A program made the translations under genes and the position numbers. Under the pieces are notes generated by a model, which was given only the letters and a program-made list of their open reading frames with translations, had not been told where the DNA came from and did not search any database. A stretch of 64,000 bases of DNA from Micromonospora sp. MW-13 (GTDB lineage Bacteria; Actinomycetota; Actinomycetes; Mycobacteriales; Micromonosporaceae): assembly GCF_003434305.1 (NCBI RefSeq), contig NZ_QKKX01000033.1, positions 1-64,000 on the forward strand, written 5' to 3'. This document shows positions 54,762-61,830 of the stretch, one piece after another (positions within the stretch are counted from its first letter, which is position 1; each line of letters opens with the position of its first letter).

Positions 54762-54870
54762 CCGCCGGCTCCCGGGTCGGCTCGCCCCCGTCGGCTCGCC
54801 CCGGCCGGCGACGTGATCCTCGACGGTCGTAGTGTCGACGCCCGCCCGGGGGTCGGCTAGCGTGCCGATC

Positions 54871-55560
54871 ATGCCGTCGAGCCTGACCGAAGCGACCGAT
54901 CCACACTGTCTGCGCGCCGGGGAGAGCGCGCGGCTGTTGGCCGACCACCCGTGGCGGCGGTTCGTGGTGCTCGGCGACAGCGTCGCCGAGGGGCTGTGCG
55001 AGCCGGTCCACGGGTACCCGGACGTGCAGTGGGCCGACCGGATCGCCGCCGAGCTGGACGCGGTCCGGCCCGGGCTGGCGTACCGGAACCTGGGGCTGCG
55101 CGGGCTGCGGGCGCACGAGGTCCGCGCGGCGCAACTCGGCCCGGCGGTGGAGTTCGGCCCGGACCTGGCGCTCGTGGTGTGCGGGGGCAACGACGCGTTC
55201 CGCCAGGGGTACGACGCGGACGCCGTCGACGCCGAGCTGGCCGCGATCGTCGCCGGCCTCCGGGCGGCCGGGGCGGACGTGGTCACGGTGGGCATGTTCG
55301 ACGTGTCGCACAGCCCGGCGGTGCCCGCGCGGCTGCGGGAGAGCCTGGGCGAGCGGATGCGCCGGCTGTCGGCGCACACCCGTGCGCTGGGCGAGCGGCT
55401 GGGCACCCTGCACGTGCACCTGACCGACCACCCGGCGGTGGCCGACCCGGGCCTGTACAGCGGCGACGGCCGGCACGGCAGCGCCCGCAGCGACGCCATC
55501 GCCGCCGCCGAGACCATCCGCCGCCTCGGCGCCCACCTGGCCGCGACCGCCCCGCGCTGA
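54871..55560 (+). CDS. Cytosolic SGNH/GDSL-type hydrolase
   Basis: A 229-residue protein without signal peptide. SGNH blocks: I RFVVLGDSVAEGLCEP (catalytic Ser), II with the Gly in RNLGLRGLRAHEV, III VVCGGNDAFRQG (Asn), V DGRHGSARSDA, where Asp and His should complete the triad although the usual DxxH spacing is altered. The ATG at 54871 lies 7 nt after TAGCGT, with TCGACG 17 nt further up, so this gene has its own leaderless promoter; it is 109 nt after the MFS gene. It ends at a strong terminator. Confidence 0.82.
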   Translation: MPSSLTEATDPHCLRAGESARLLADHPWRRFVVLGDSVAEGLCEPVHGYPDVQWADRIAAELDAVRPGLAYRNLGLRGLRAHEVRAAQLGPAVEFGPDLALVVCGGNDAFRQGYDADAVDAELAAIVAGLRAAGADVVTVGMFDVSHSPAVPARLRESLGERMRRLSAHTRALGERLGTLHVHLTDHPAVADPGLYSGDGRHGSARSDAIAAAETIRRLGAHLAATAPR

Positions 55561-55588
55561 GGACGGCGCGACCGGTCCCCGCGCGGCA

Positions 55589-55635
55589 CTCCGGGTGCGG
55601 TTGTTGTCTCGGGGCCGCAACAACCGCACCCGGAG
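55589..55635. terminator. Perfect 18-bp stem-loop at a convergent boundary
   Basis: CTCCGGGTGCGGTTGTTG (55589-55606) pairs perfectly with 55618-55635 around an 11-nt loop. It closes both the rightward SGNH gene and, 13 nt beyond its stop, the long leftward operon. Confidence 0.88.
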
Positions 55636-55648
55636 CCGGTGGCGGTCC

Positions 55649-57010
55649 TCAGTCGGTGAGCAGGATGCCCGTGAGCAGCACGCCGCGGGCGAGGTTGAGC
55701 ACGCTCTCGCAGCCGGGGAAGCCGACCCGGGCCAGGGCGCCGGAGCCCTGCCGGCCGAACAGGTACGGGGCGAGGCTGTACGGGACGTCGGTGGTGACCG
55801 TCTCCCCCGTCTCCATCCGGACGAAGTCCATCGCCACCCGGTCGGCCGGCATGTACTCCTGGAGGATGTAGCCGCCCTCGTCGATGGCGGCGCGCAGTCC
55901 CTCCTCCCAGGCCTGCGCGTCGGTCTCCCGGCCGAGGAGCACCCCGATGCCGGCGGAGCCGTCGGCGGGCTTGGCGACCAGGTCGTGCTGGTCGGCCAGG
56001 GCCCGGGGCAGCTCGGCGGCGGTGAGCGCGCTGGTGCGCGGGACGTACCGGCGGATCAGCGCCTGGTCGGCCTCGGGCAGGGTGTCGACATCCTCCCAGA
56101 GCCAGGCGAAGTTGATCTTGTTGCCGAGCAGCCAGGCGGCGGAGCTGACGAACATCGGCAGGGTGCCGGCCGCGAGGGCGCCGGCCACCGCGTCCAGGCC
56201 GGCGCTGGGGTGGACCCGGTTGGGCACGAAGAGCCGGAACAGGCCGTCCACCGGGGCTCCGTCGACGACGAGCCGGCCGTCCTCGTCCAGGGTCGACAAC
56301 TTGAGCTGCGCGATGACCAGGTCGATGCCGAAGTGCCGGGCCCGGTCGGCCAGCGGGGAGAGGATCCTGATGAAGTCGTCCGGGGTCTCCAGGCCGGGGT
56401 AGTCGGCGTCGAAGTCCAGCAGCAGCGCCACCCGGGCCCCGTCGGCCAGGGCCAGCTCGTCCCGGATCGCCACGAACCGCTGGTCCAGCAGGGACGGGGC
56501 GGGCCGCACCGGCAGCCCGTCGAGGATGCCCTGGTCCTGGTAGATCTTCGCGTACCGGTAGACCACCGTGTCGGCGTCGAAGCCGCCGCCGAGGCTGCTG
56601 TCGATGTTGTACTCGACGAACTTCGGCACCCCGCCGGAGATCAGCACGTCCGGCCGGTACGCGGCCAGCAGCGCCTCGGACAGCTCCTCGTCCTCGTCGA
56701 GCAGCTTCGTCTCCTCCGCCGGCACGCCGAGCAGCCGGGTCAGCTCCCCGGCGGTGCGGGCGCGCCGCTGGCACGCCTCCAGGATGAGCTGGGCGAGCCG
56801 GTCGCAGACCTCGTTCAGCTCGCGGAAGGCGTCCGCCGGCATGACCGGCGGGCGGGCCAGCCGCCACGTCTGGTTGTACGTCGCGCAGCCGTAGAAGACC
56901 TCCTTCCAGGCGGCGGCACCGGCGGTCACCATCGCCGCGCGGGTCGACTCCGGCAGGTCGTTCCACGCCTGGTCCAGCCGGGGCCAGGGGTAGTTCGGAT
57001 CGATCATCAT
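55649..57010 (-). CDS. ATP-grasp-like ligase
   Basis: A 453-residue protein, last in the eight-gene operon. The C-terminal half looks like an ATP-grasp domain: DLVAKPADGSAGIGVLLGRE (nucleotide-binding Lys and Gly loop), GGYILQEYMPADRVAMDFV, and a closing acidic/Asn stretch ESVLNLARG. The middle holds KFVEYNIDSSLGGGFDADTV and RVALLLDFDADYPGLETP. The layout recalls glutathionylspermidine-synthase-like or other peptide-forming ATP-grasp enzymes, which join a carboxylate to an amine through an acyl phosphate. No close relative is recognised. The ATG at 57010 overlaps the E1-beta stop (ATGA). In this context it could make the amide bond of the product, as inference. Confidence 0.7.
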   Translation of the reverse strand: MMIDPNYPWPRLDQAWNDLPESTRAAMVTAGAAAWKEVFYGCATYNQTWRLARPPVMPADAFRELNEVCDRLAQLILEACQRRARTAGELTRLLGVPAEETKLLDEDEELSEALLAAYRPDVLISGGVPKFVEYNIDSSLGGGFDADTVVYRYAKIYQDQGILDGLPVRPAPSLLDQRFVAIRDELALADGARVALLLDFDADYPGLETPDDFIRILSPLADRARHFGIDLVIAQLKLSTLDEDGRLVVDGAPVDGLFRLFVPNRVHPSAGLDAVAGALAAGTLPMFVSSAAWLLGNKINFAWLWEDVDTLPEADQALIRRYVPRTSALTAAELPRALADQHDLVAKPADGSAGIGVLLGRETDAQAWEEGLRAAIDEGGYILQEYMPADRVAMDFVRMETGETVTTDVPYSLAPYLFGRQGSGALARVGFPGCESVLNLARGVLLTGILLTD

Positions 57011-57978
57011 CCGTCCTTCATGGTGAGTTGGATGGCGGCGGTGAGCTGCTCGCGGCCGGGTTGCACGGCCCGGTCCAGCGCCGGGGCGAAGGGCAGCACC
57101 GCGCCGTCGGGGCGGGTGACCCGCCGGGGCGGCGCGAGCAGCCGCACCCGTTCGACCACGGTCGCGATGATCTCCCCGGCGATGCCGCAGGACCGGTTGG
57201 AGTCGTCGACCACGACCAGCCGGCCGGTGCGGGCGACGGATTCGGTGAGCCCGTCCCAGTCGAACGGGTAGAGCGTGCGGGGGTCGAAGACCTCCACGGA
57301 CACCTGGCCGGCCAGCTCGTCGGCGACCGCGAGCGCGTCGTGCACCAGGTGCCCCACCGCGACCACGGTGACGTCGGCACCGGGGCGGTGCACCCGCCCC
57401 TTGCCGATCGGCACCGGGGCCAGGGCGGCGAAGTCCACGTCGGCCCGCACGTCCATCGCCCCGGCCGGGGCGAACAGCACCACCGGGTCGACGTGCCGGA
57501 TCGCCGAGACCAGCAGCCCGTACGCGTCGGCCGGGGTGGCCGGGACGAGGGTGGTCACCCCGACGTGGGCGAACAGGCTGTACGGGTGGTCGGAGTGCTG
57601 CCCCGCCCACCCCGTCCGCGAGCCGGAGCCCGGGACCAGGTAGGTCACCGGCACCGCGCACTGCCCACCGGTCATCAGCGGGAACTTGTGCGCGTGGTTG
57701 ACGATCTGCTCGAAGACCAGGAACAGCAGGGACGGGATCTGGAACTCCACCACCGGGCGCAGCCCGGCCAGGGCCGCCCCGGTGGCGAAGCTGGTGAACG
57801 CCTGCTCCGACAGCGGGGTGTCCAGCACCCGCTCCGGCCCGAACTTCTTCAGCAGCCCGGCGGTGACGTTCGAGGCGGCCACCCGGATGTCCTCGCCGAG
57901 CAGGAAGACCGACTCGTCGCGGGCCATCTCGTCGGCGAGCGCCCGGGTGAGCGCCTTGCGGTACGACAGCCGTGGCAT
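57007..57978 (-). CDS. 2-oxoacid dehydrogenase E1 beta subunit without E2 partner
   Basis: A 323-residue transketolase-like beta subunit: SVFLLGEDIRVAASNVTAGL, RVLDTPLSEQAFTSFATGAA, FEQIVNHAHKFPLMTGGQ, then TGWAGQHSDHPYSLFAHVGV and VEVFDPRTLYPFDWDGL. It differs clearly from the Bkd beta subunit at 30854-31870. No lipoyl-bearing E2 or E3 gene is linked, so the pair may act with the general complexes or as a stand-alone thiamine enzyme. PglB/PglC in streptogramin phenylglycine biosynthesis are a known precedent for cluster-encoded E1 subunits. The ATG at 57978 overlaps the alpha-subunit stop (TGATG). Confidence 0.88.
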   Translation of the reverse strand: MPRLSYRKALTRALADEMARDESVFLLGEDIRVAASNVTAGLLKKFGPERVLDTPLSEQAFTSFATGAALAGLRPVVEFQIPSLLFLVFEQIVNHAHKFPLMTGGQCAVPVTYLVPGSGSRTGWAGQHSDHPYSLFAHVGVTTLVPATPADAYGLLVSAIRHVDPVVLFAPAGAMDVRADVDFAALAPVPIGKGRVHRPGADVTVVAVGHLVHDALAVADELAGQVSVEVFDPRTLYPFDWDGLTESVARTGRLVVVDDSNRSCGIAGEIIATVVERVRLLAPPRRVTRPDGAVLPFAPALDRAVQPGREQLTAAIQLTMKDG

Positions 57979-58949
57979 CAGCCACCTCCCGTCCGGGCGA
58001 CCAGCCCGCTGGCGTACAGGTGCTCCAGCGCGCCGGCCGGGTCGGGCTCGGGGCTGGCCAGGGCGAACTCCACCGCCGCGGCGAGGACGGACTCGACCTC
58101 GGCGTCCACGGCGGCCCGGTCGGCGTCGCCGAGCCGTCCGCCCTGGATCTCGACCGGGTCCCGGGACCGGCCCCGGGCCACCTCCTCGGGCGCGCGGTAG
58201 TCGAGGCGTACCGCGTGTTCGAAGGTGTGGTGGGCGTCGAACCGGTAGGTGCGGGCCTCGATCAGCTCCGGCCCGCCGCCGGCGCGCATCCGGTCGACGG
58301 CGGCGGCCGTGACCTCGCGTACCGTCTCGGGGTCCTGGCCGTCGACGACGGCGGCCGGCATGCCGAACGCCTCGGCCCGGCCGCCGATGGTGCCGGCCAC
58401 CGCGCCGTCGACGGGCATGGTGGTGGCGTAGCCGTTGTTCTCGCAGACGAACAGCACCGGCACCCGCCAGAGCGCGGCCAGGTTGAACGCCTCCAGCAGC
58501 ATCCCCTCGTTGACCGCGCCGTCGCCGAAGAAGGTCGCCCCGACGACGTCGTCGCCGCGGCGCCGCCGGGCCCACACCGCTCCGGTGAGGATCGCCCCGG
58601 CGGCGCCGACGATGGCGTTGGCGCCGAGCACCCCGACGCCGAGGTCGGCGGCGTGCATGGAGCCGCCCCGGCCCCGGTTGAGCCCGGTGACCCGGCCCAG
58701 CAGCTCGGCGAGCATGCGGGCCGGGTCGGCACCCTTGGCGAGCACGTGGCCGTGCCCGCGGTGGGTGCCGGTCACCAGGTCGTCGGCGCGCAGCGCGGCG
58801 CAGACCCCGGCGGCGATCCCCTCCTGACCGAGGTACGGGTGGATGCCGCCGACGATCGCACCGGAGCGGACCAGCTCGATCGCCCGCTCCTCGAACCGGC
58901 GGATCAGCCGTACCGTCCGGTAGAGCCGGACGGGATCGGAACGGGTCAC
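57978..58949 (-). CDS. 2-oxoacid dehydrogenase E1 alpha subunit without E2 partner
   Basis: A 323-residue alpha subunit. Recognisable parts are YRTVRLIRRFEERAIELVRS, IHPYLGQEGIAAGVCAALRA, THRGHGHVLAKGADPARMLA, GLNRGRGGSMHAADLGVGVL, and the thiamine-diphosphate motif FFGDGAVNEGMLLEAFNLAA ending in CENN. It is shorter than the Bkd subunit and resembles acetoin- or pyruvate-type alpha subunits more than branched-chain ones. The GTG at 58949 overlaps the stop of the DUF3050 gene (GTGA). A 2-oxo acid of the pathway, such as a (hydroxy)phenylpyruvate or benzoylformate, is a plausible but unproven substrate. Confidence 0.88.
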   Translation of the reverse strand: MTRSDPVRLYRTVRLIRRFEERAIELVRSGAIVGGIHPYLGQEGIAAGVCAALRADDLVTGTHRGHGHVLAKGADPARMLAELLGRVTGLNRGRGGSMHAADLGVGVLGANAIVGAAGAILTGAVWARRRRGDDVVGATFFGDGAVNEGMLLEAFNLAALWRVPVLFVCENNGYATTMPVDGAVAGTIGGRAEAFGMPAAVVDGQDPETVREVTAAAVDRMRAGGGPELIEARTYRFDAHHTFEHAVRLDYRAPEEVARGRSRDPVEIQGGRLGDADRAAVDAEVESVLAAAVEFALASPEPDPAGALEHLYASGLVARTGGG

Positions 58950-59743
58950 GCCGGGCGCCCCGCCTTGATCGCGTCGAGGATGTCGTCCCAGAGCTTCGCC
59001 CGGGCGGCCAGCGCCATGTTGACCGTGTCGGCGCACTCCTGCCACTTGGCGTCGTCGTCGCCGCACAGGTCGGCCAGCATCTGCATGGCCATCGGGGTGT
59101 GCTGCTCCCCGTCGACCTCGATGTGCCGCTCCAGGTAGTCGACGAACTTGTGCAGCTTCTGGCTGCGCTCGTTGACCGCGACGACCTGGGTGAACATGTC
59201 GGGGATCAGGTCCTCCCGGCCGAACGCGAACGCCGCCGCCTGGCAGTGCACCGGGGTCGAGTCGATGATCTTCCAGGTGGTGCCGGCGAACGCCGCGGAC
59301 GGGGCGGGCACGCCGGCCCCCACCAGCGCCTCGGTCACCGACGTGCCGTCGCGCAGCAGGTCGATCAGGGCGTCCACGGCGGTGGTGGAGGCACCGGCCT
59401 CGGCCATGCCCTGCACGTACAGCTCGAAGTGGCTGATGTAGCCCTCGCCGAGTTCGTCGCTCTCCTCGACCATCACGATGTCGTTGATCAGCCGGCGGCT
59501 GCCGGTGGGCCCGGTGGGGATCCACGGCACCGTCACGCAGGTGAGCTGCCGCTGCAACGACTTCAGCAGGGACATGAAGTCCCAGACCGCGAAGACGTGG
59601 TGCTCCATGAAGGTGACCAGCGCCTCGTGGGTGTCCAGGTTCGCGTAGAGCGGGTGCTTGACCACCACGTCGCGGCGGTCGCTCACCGCCTGCTCCAGCC
59701 GCTCGATGCCCGGGTGCGTCTTGCCCCAGTCGTACCGTGACAT
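58946..59743 (-). CDS. DUF3050 protein, heme-oxygenase-like fold
   Basis: A 265-residue, largely helical protein. It has the DUF3050 pattern: VVVKHPLYANLDTHEALVTF, EHHVFAVWDFMSLLKSLQRQ, VMVEESDELGEGYISHFELY and FVDYLERHIEVDGEQHTPMA. His and Glu residues in these helices (EHH, EESDE, SHFE, RHIE and EQH) are placed as in heme-oxygenase-like di-iron oxidases and TenA/PqqC relatives, so a metal-dependent oxidative step is possible. No chemistry is established for the family to my knowledge. The ATG at 59743 follows GGGAGG; it is 4 nt after the PhyH gene. Its position inside the operon makes a biosynthetic role likely. Confidence 0.75.
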   Translation of the reverse strand: MSRYDWGKTHPGIERLEQAVSDRRDVVVKHPLYANLDTHEALVTFMEHHVFAVWDFMSLLKSLQRQLTCVTVPWIPTGPTGSRRLINDIVMVEESDELGEGYISHFELYVQGMAEAGASTTAVDALIDLLRDGTSVTEALVGAGVPAPSAAFAGTTWKIIDSTPVHCQAAAFAFGREDLIPDMFTQVVAVNERSQKLHKFVDYLERHIEVDGEQHTPMAMQMLADLCGDDDAKWQECADTVNMALAARAKLWDDILDAIKAGRPA

Positions 59744-59747
59744 TTGT

Positions 59748-60677
59748 TCAGCCTCCCTGTTGGGCGCGGTCGCGCCAGATGACCGGGCAGTATTCGGGGT
59801 CCGCGTAGTCCGGCCGCCCGTCGTCGGTGCGACGGACGAGCACGTCGTGGTTGTACGCGGCGAGGGCGCCGTCGGAGAGCGGGAACTCCCGGTAGGCGTT
59901 CGGGCCGTCCTGCAGGTGCAGCGAGATGGCCCGGCGGGGACGGCCACTGACGTTCGCGCCGCTGCCGTGGTAGGTGCGGCAGTGGTGGAAGCTCACATGT
60001 CCCTTGGGGATCACCATGGGGACCTTGCGGATCTCCGCCCCGTTGTGGGCGGCGTTCTCGGCCAGCATCTCCTCGAGCTGGCTGCGGTCGCGCTCGGCGA
60101 AGTGCCGCACGACGGTGTCGTCGGCGCCGATCTCCTTCCACCGGTGCGACCCGTCGACCATGGTGATGGTGCCCATCTCCTCGCCGCAGTCGTGGAACGG
60201 GATGAACGCGGTGAGCATCTCCTCCGACGACGAGGACGACCAGTAGTGCTTGTCGAAGTGCCAGGGCACGATGTTCGACGGCTCGCCGGAGATCGGCGGC
60301 TTGTAGATCAGCGTGGACTGGAACACCCGGATCTCGTCGGCCCTGGCCAGCCGGGCGGCGACCGCGCCGAGCAGCGGCTTGCGCAGGATCGCGGCGATCC
60401 CGTCGTGCTCGTAGTGGACGTAGTCGTTGTGCCGCTGCACCGGGCCCTTCGACGGGTCCCAGTACGCCAGCTTCGGCGGGCGCACCGGCAGGGTGCGGTC
60501 CCGCTCGCCGTCGTAGTAGCGGTCGGTGGCCGCCACCAGGGCGTCCACCTCGTCGTCGGTGAACACCTTCTTCGACAGGTACCAGCCGTGCTCGGCGAAG
60601 AACCGCACGTCCTCCTCGGACGGCAGCAGCGCCTCCTCCTCGGCGGTCAACGCCGGCTGAAGGTCGACGGTCGTCAC
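59748..60677 (-). CDS. PhyH-type Fe(II)/2-oxoglutarate oxygenase
   Basis: A 309-residue non-heme iron oxygenase. The iron-binding HxD lies in IVPWHFDKHYW, the distal His in CRTYHGSGANVSG, and the 2-oxoglutarate Arg in RPRRAISLHLQ. An N-terminal helix region (FFAEHGWYLSKKVFTDDEVD) is typical for phytanoyl-CoA-dioxygenase-like enzymes. Members hydroxylate, desaturate, halogenate or epoxidise small molecules; the Asp of HxD points to an oxygenase, not a halogenase. The GTG at 60677 overlaps the HmaS stop (GTGA). Confidence 0.88.
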   Translation of the reverse strand: MTTVDLQPALTAEEEALLPSEEDVRFFAEHGWYLSKKVFTDDEVDALVAATDRYYDGERDRTLPVRPPKLAYWDPSKGPVQRHNDYVHYEHDGIAAILRKPLLGAVAARLARADEIRVFQSTLIYKPPISGEPSNIVPWHFDKHYWSSSSSEEMLTAFIPFHDCGEEMGTITMVDGSHRWKEIGADDTVVRHFAERDRSQLEEMLAENAAHNGAEIRKVPMVIPKGHVSFHHCRTYHGSGANVSGRPRRAISLHLQDGPNAYREFPLSDGALAAYNHDVLVRRTDDGRPDYADPEYCPVIWRDRAQQGG

Positions 60678-61759
60678 GCTCCCACCCCCTGTGCTGTCGC
60701 CGTGGCGGCCAGCTCTCGTTCCTTGGCCTCGTAGAGGGCCTTGATGTTGCCGCTGCCGAAGGTCAGCGCCCCACGCCGCTCGATCAGTTCGAGGAAGAGC
60801 GTGCGGCGCACGTGCATGGATTCGGTGAAGATCTGCAGGAGCTGGCCGCCGTGGTCGCGGTCGACCAGGATGCTCAGCTCGCGCAGCCGGTCCAGCGGCG
60901 CGTCGACCGGGCCGACCCGCCGTTCCAGGTCGTCGTAGTAGGCGCCGGGGGTGCCGGCGAAGCGGACCCCCCGCCCGCGCAGGGTGCCGACCGCCGTGAC
61001 GATGTCGTCGGTGCGCAGCCCCAGGTGCTGCACCCCGGCCCCGGCGTGCTCGGCGAGGAACGCGTCGATCTGCCCCGGCCGGTGACTGCGGTCCGGCTCC
61101 AGCAGCACCAGGGTGACCTGCCCGGACGGGCTCTGTACCACCGTGGAGTTCATCGCCTGGCCGGCGACCTCGACGTGCTCGGTGAAGATCTGCGCGAAGC
61201 CGAAGACCCGCTCGTAGTGGGCGACGGTCTCCGCGAGCTGCCCCGGCGGCACGCAGATGGCCAGGTGGTCGATCTCGGCGAGCAGGCCGTCGTCCCCGCC
61301 GGTCGGCGGGTCCATCTCGATGGCCCCGGGCAGGAACTCGCGCCGGTCGCCCCGGCGCTGCACCAGCCGGTGCAGCACGTCGCCGAAGCCCCCCACCTCG
61401 GCGGTCACCACCTCGGCGTCCGCGCCGGTGAAGGTGGTCGGTGGGGTCACCGGCGTCGCCCCACGGGCCACCAGCTCGGCGTACGCCCCGGCGGCGTCGT
61501 CGACCTCCAGCGCCACCACCGCGATGCCGTCGCCGTGCCGCTGCACGTACGTCGATGCCGGGTGCTGCGCGGTCAGCCCGGAGGTGAGCACCATCCGGAT
61601 GTCGGCCTGGCCCAGCAGCAGCGAGCGCTGCCCGGCCAGCCCGGTCTCCGGGCCGCCCTGCCCGCGCAGCCGGAACCCGACGGCGGTGCCGAAGTAGAAG
61701 GCGGCCTGCCGGGCGTCCCCCACGTAGAGTTCGATGTGATCTATAGAACGGATGTCCAT
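60674..61759 (-). CDS. hmaS: 4-hydroxymandelate synthase (HmaS), HPPD family
   Basis: A 361-residue two-domain non-heme iron dioxygenase that turns 4-hydroxyphenylpyruvate into 4-hydroxymandelate. The facial triad is His165 (EIDHLAICV), His245 (GVQHLGLRT) and Glu324 (FLELIERRG). The blocks QAMNSTVVQSPSGQVTLVLL, RPGQIDAFLAEHAGAGVQHL, GTPGAYYDDLERRV and TFGSGNIKALYEA follow HmaS from glycopeptide clusters rather than the HPPD of tyrosine catabolism; MNSTVVQS is the telling segment. The ATG at 61759 has AAGGGC upstream; an ATG at 61777 is possible. It lies 71 nt after the ketosynthase gene, the largest gap in this operon. Confidence 0.88.
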   Translation of the reverse strand: MDIRSIDHIELYVGDARQAAFYFGTAVGFRLRGQGGPETGLAGQRSLLLGQADIRMVLTSGLTAQHPASTYVQRHGDGIAVVALEVDDAAGAYAELVARGATPVTPPTTFTGADAEVVTAEVGGFGDVLHRLVQRRGDRREFLPGAIEMDPPTGGDDGLLAEIDHLAICVPPGQLAETVAHYERVFGFAQIFTEHVEVAGQAMNSTVVQSPSGQVTLVLLEPDRSHRPGQIDAFLAEHAGAGVQHLGLRTDDIVTAVGTLRGRGVRFAGTPGAYYDDLERRVGPVDAPLDRLRELSILVDRDHGGQLLQIFTESMHVRRTLFLELIERRGALTFGSGNIKALYEAKERELAATATAQGVGA

Positions 61760-61830
61760 TTTCCAGCCCTTCCCCATGTCCCCCCGTGACTGCCGCCCGG
61801 GCGGCGCACCGCCCGGAGTGGAACGAGCGA

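Noticed and set aside
60674..61759. HmaS as an ordinary 4-hydroxyphenylpyruvate dioxygenase of tyrosine catabolism
   Set aside because: The MNSTVVQS and TFGSGNIKALYEA blocks and the presence of Hmo-like and HpgT-like genes favour HmaS. No homogentisate dioxygenase or other catabolic gene is near.
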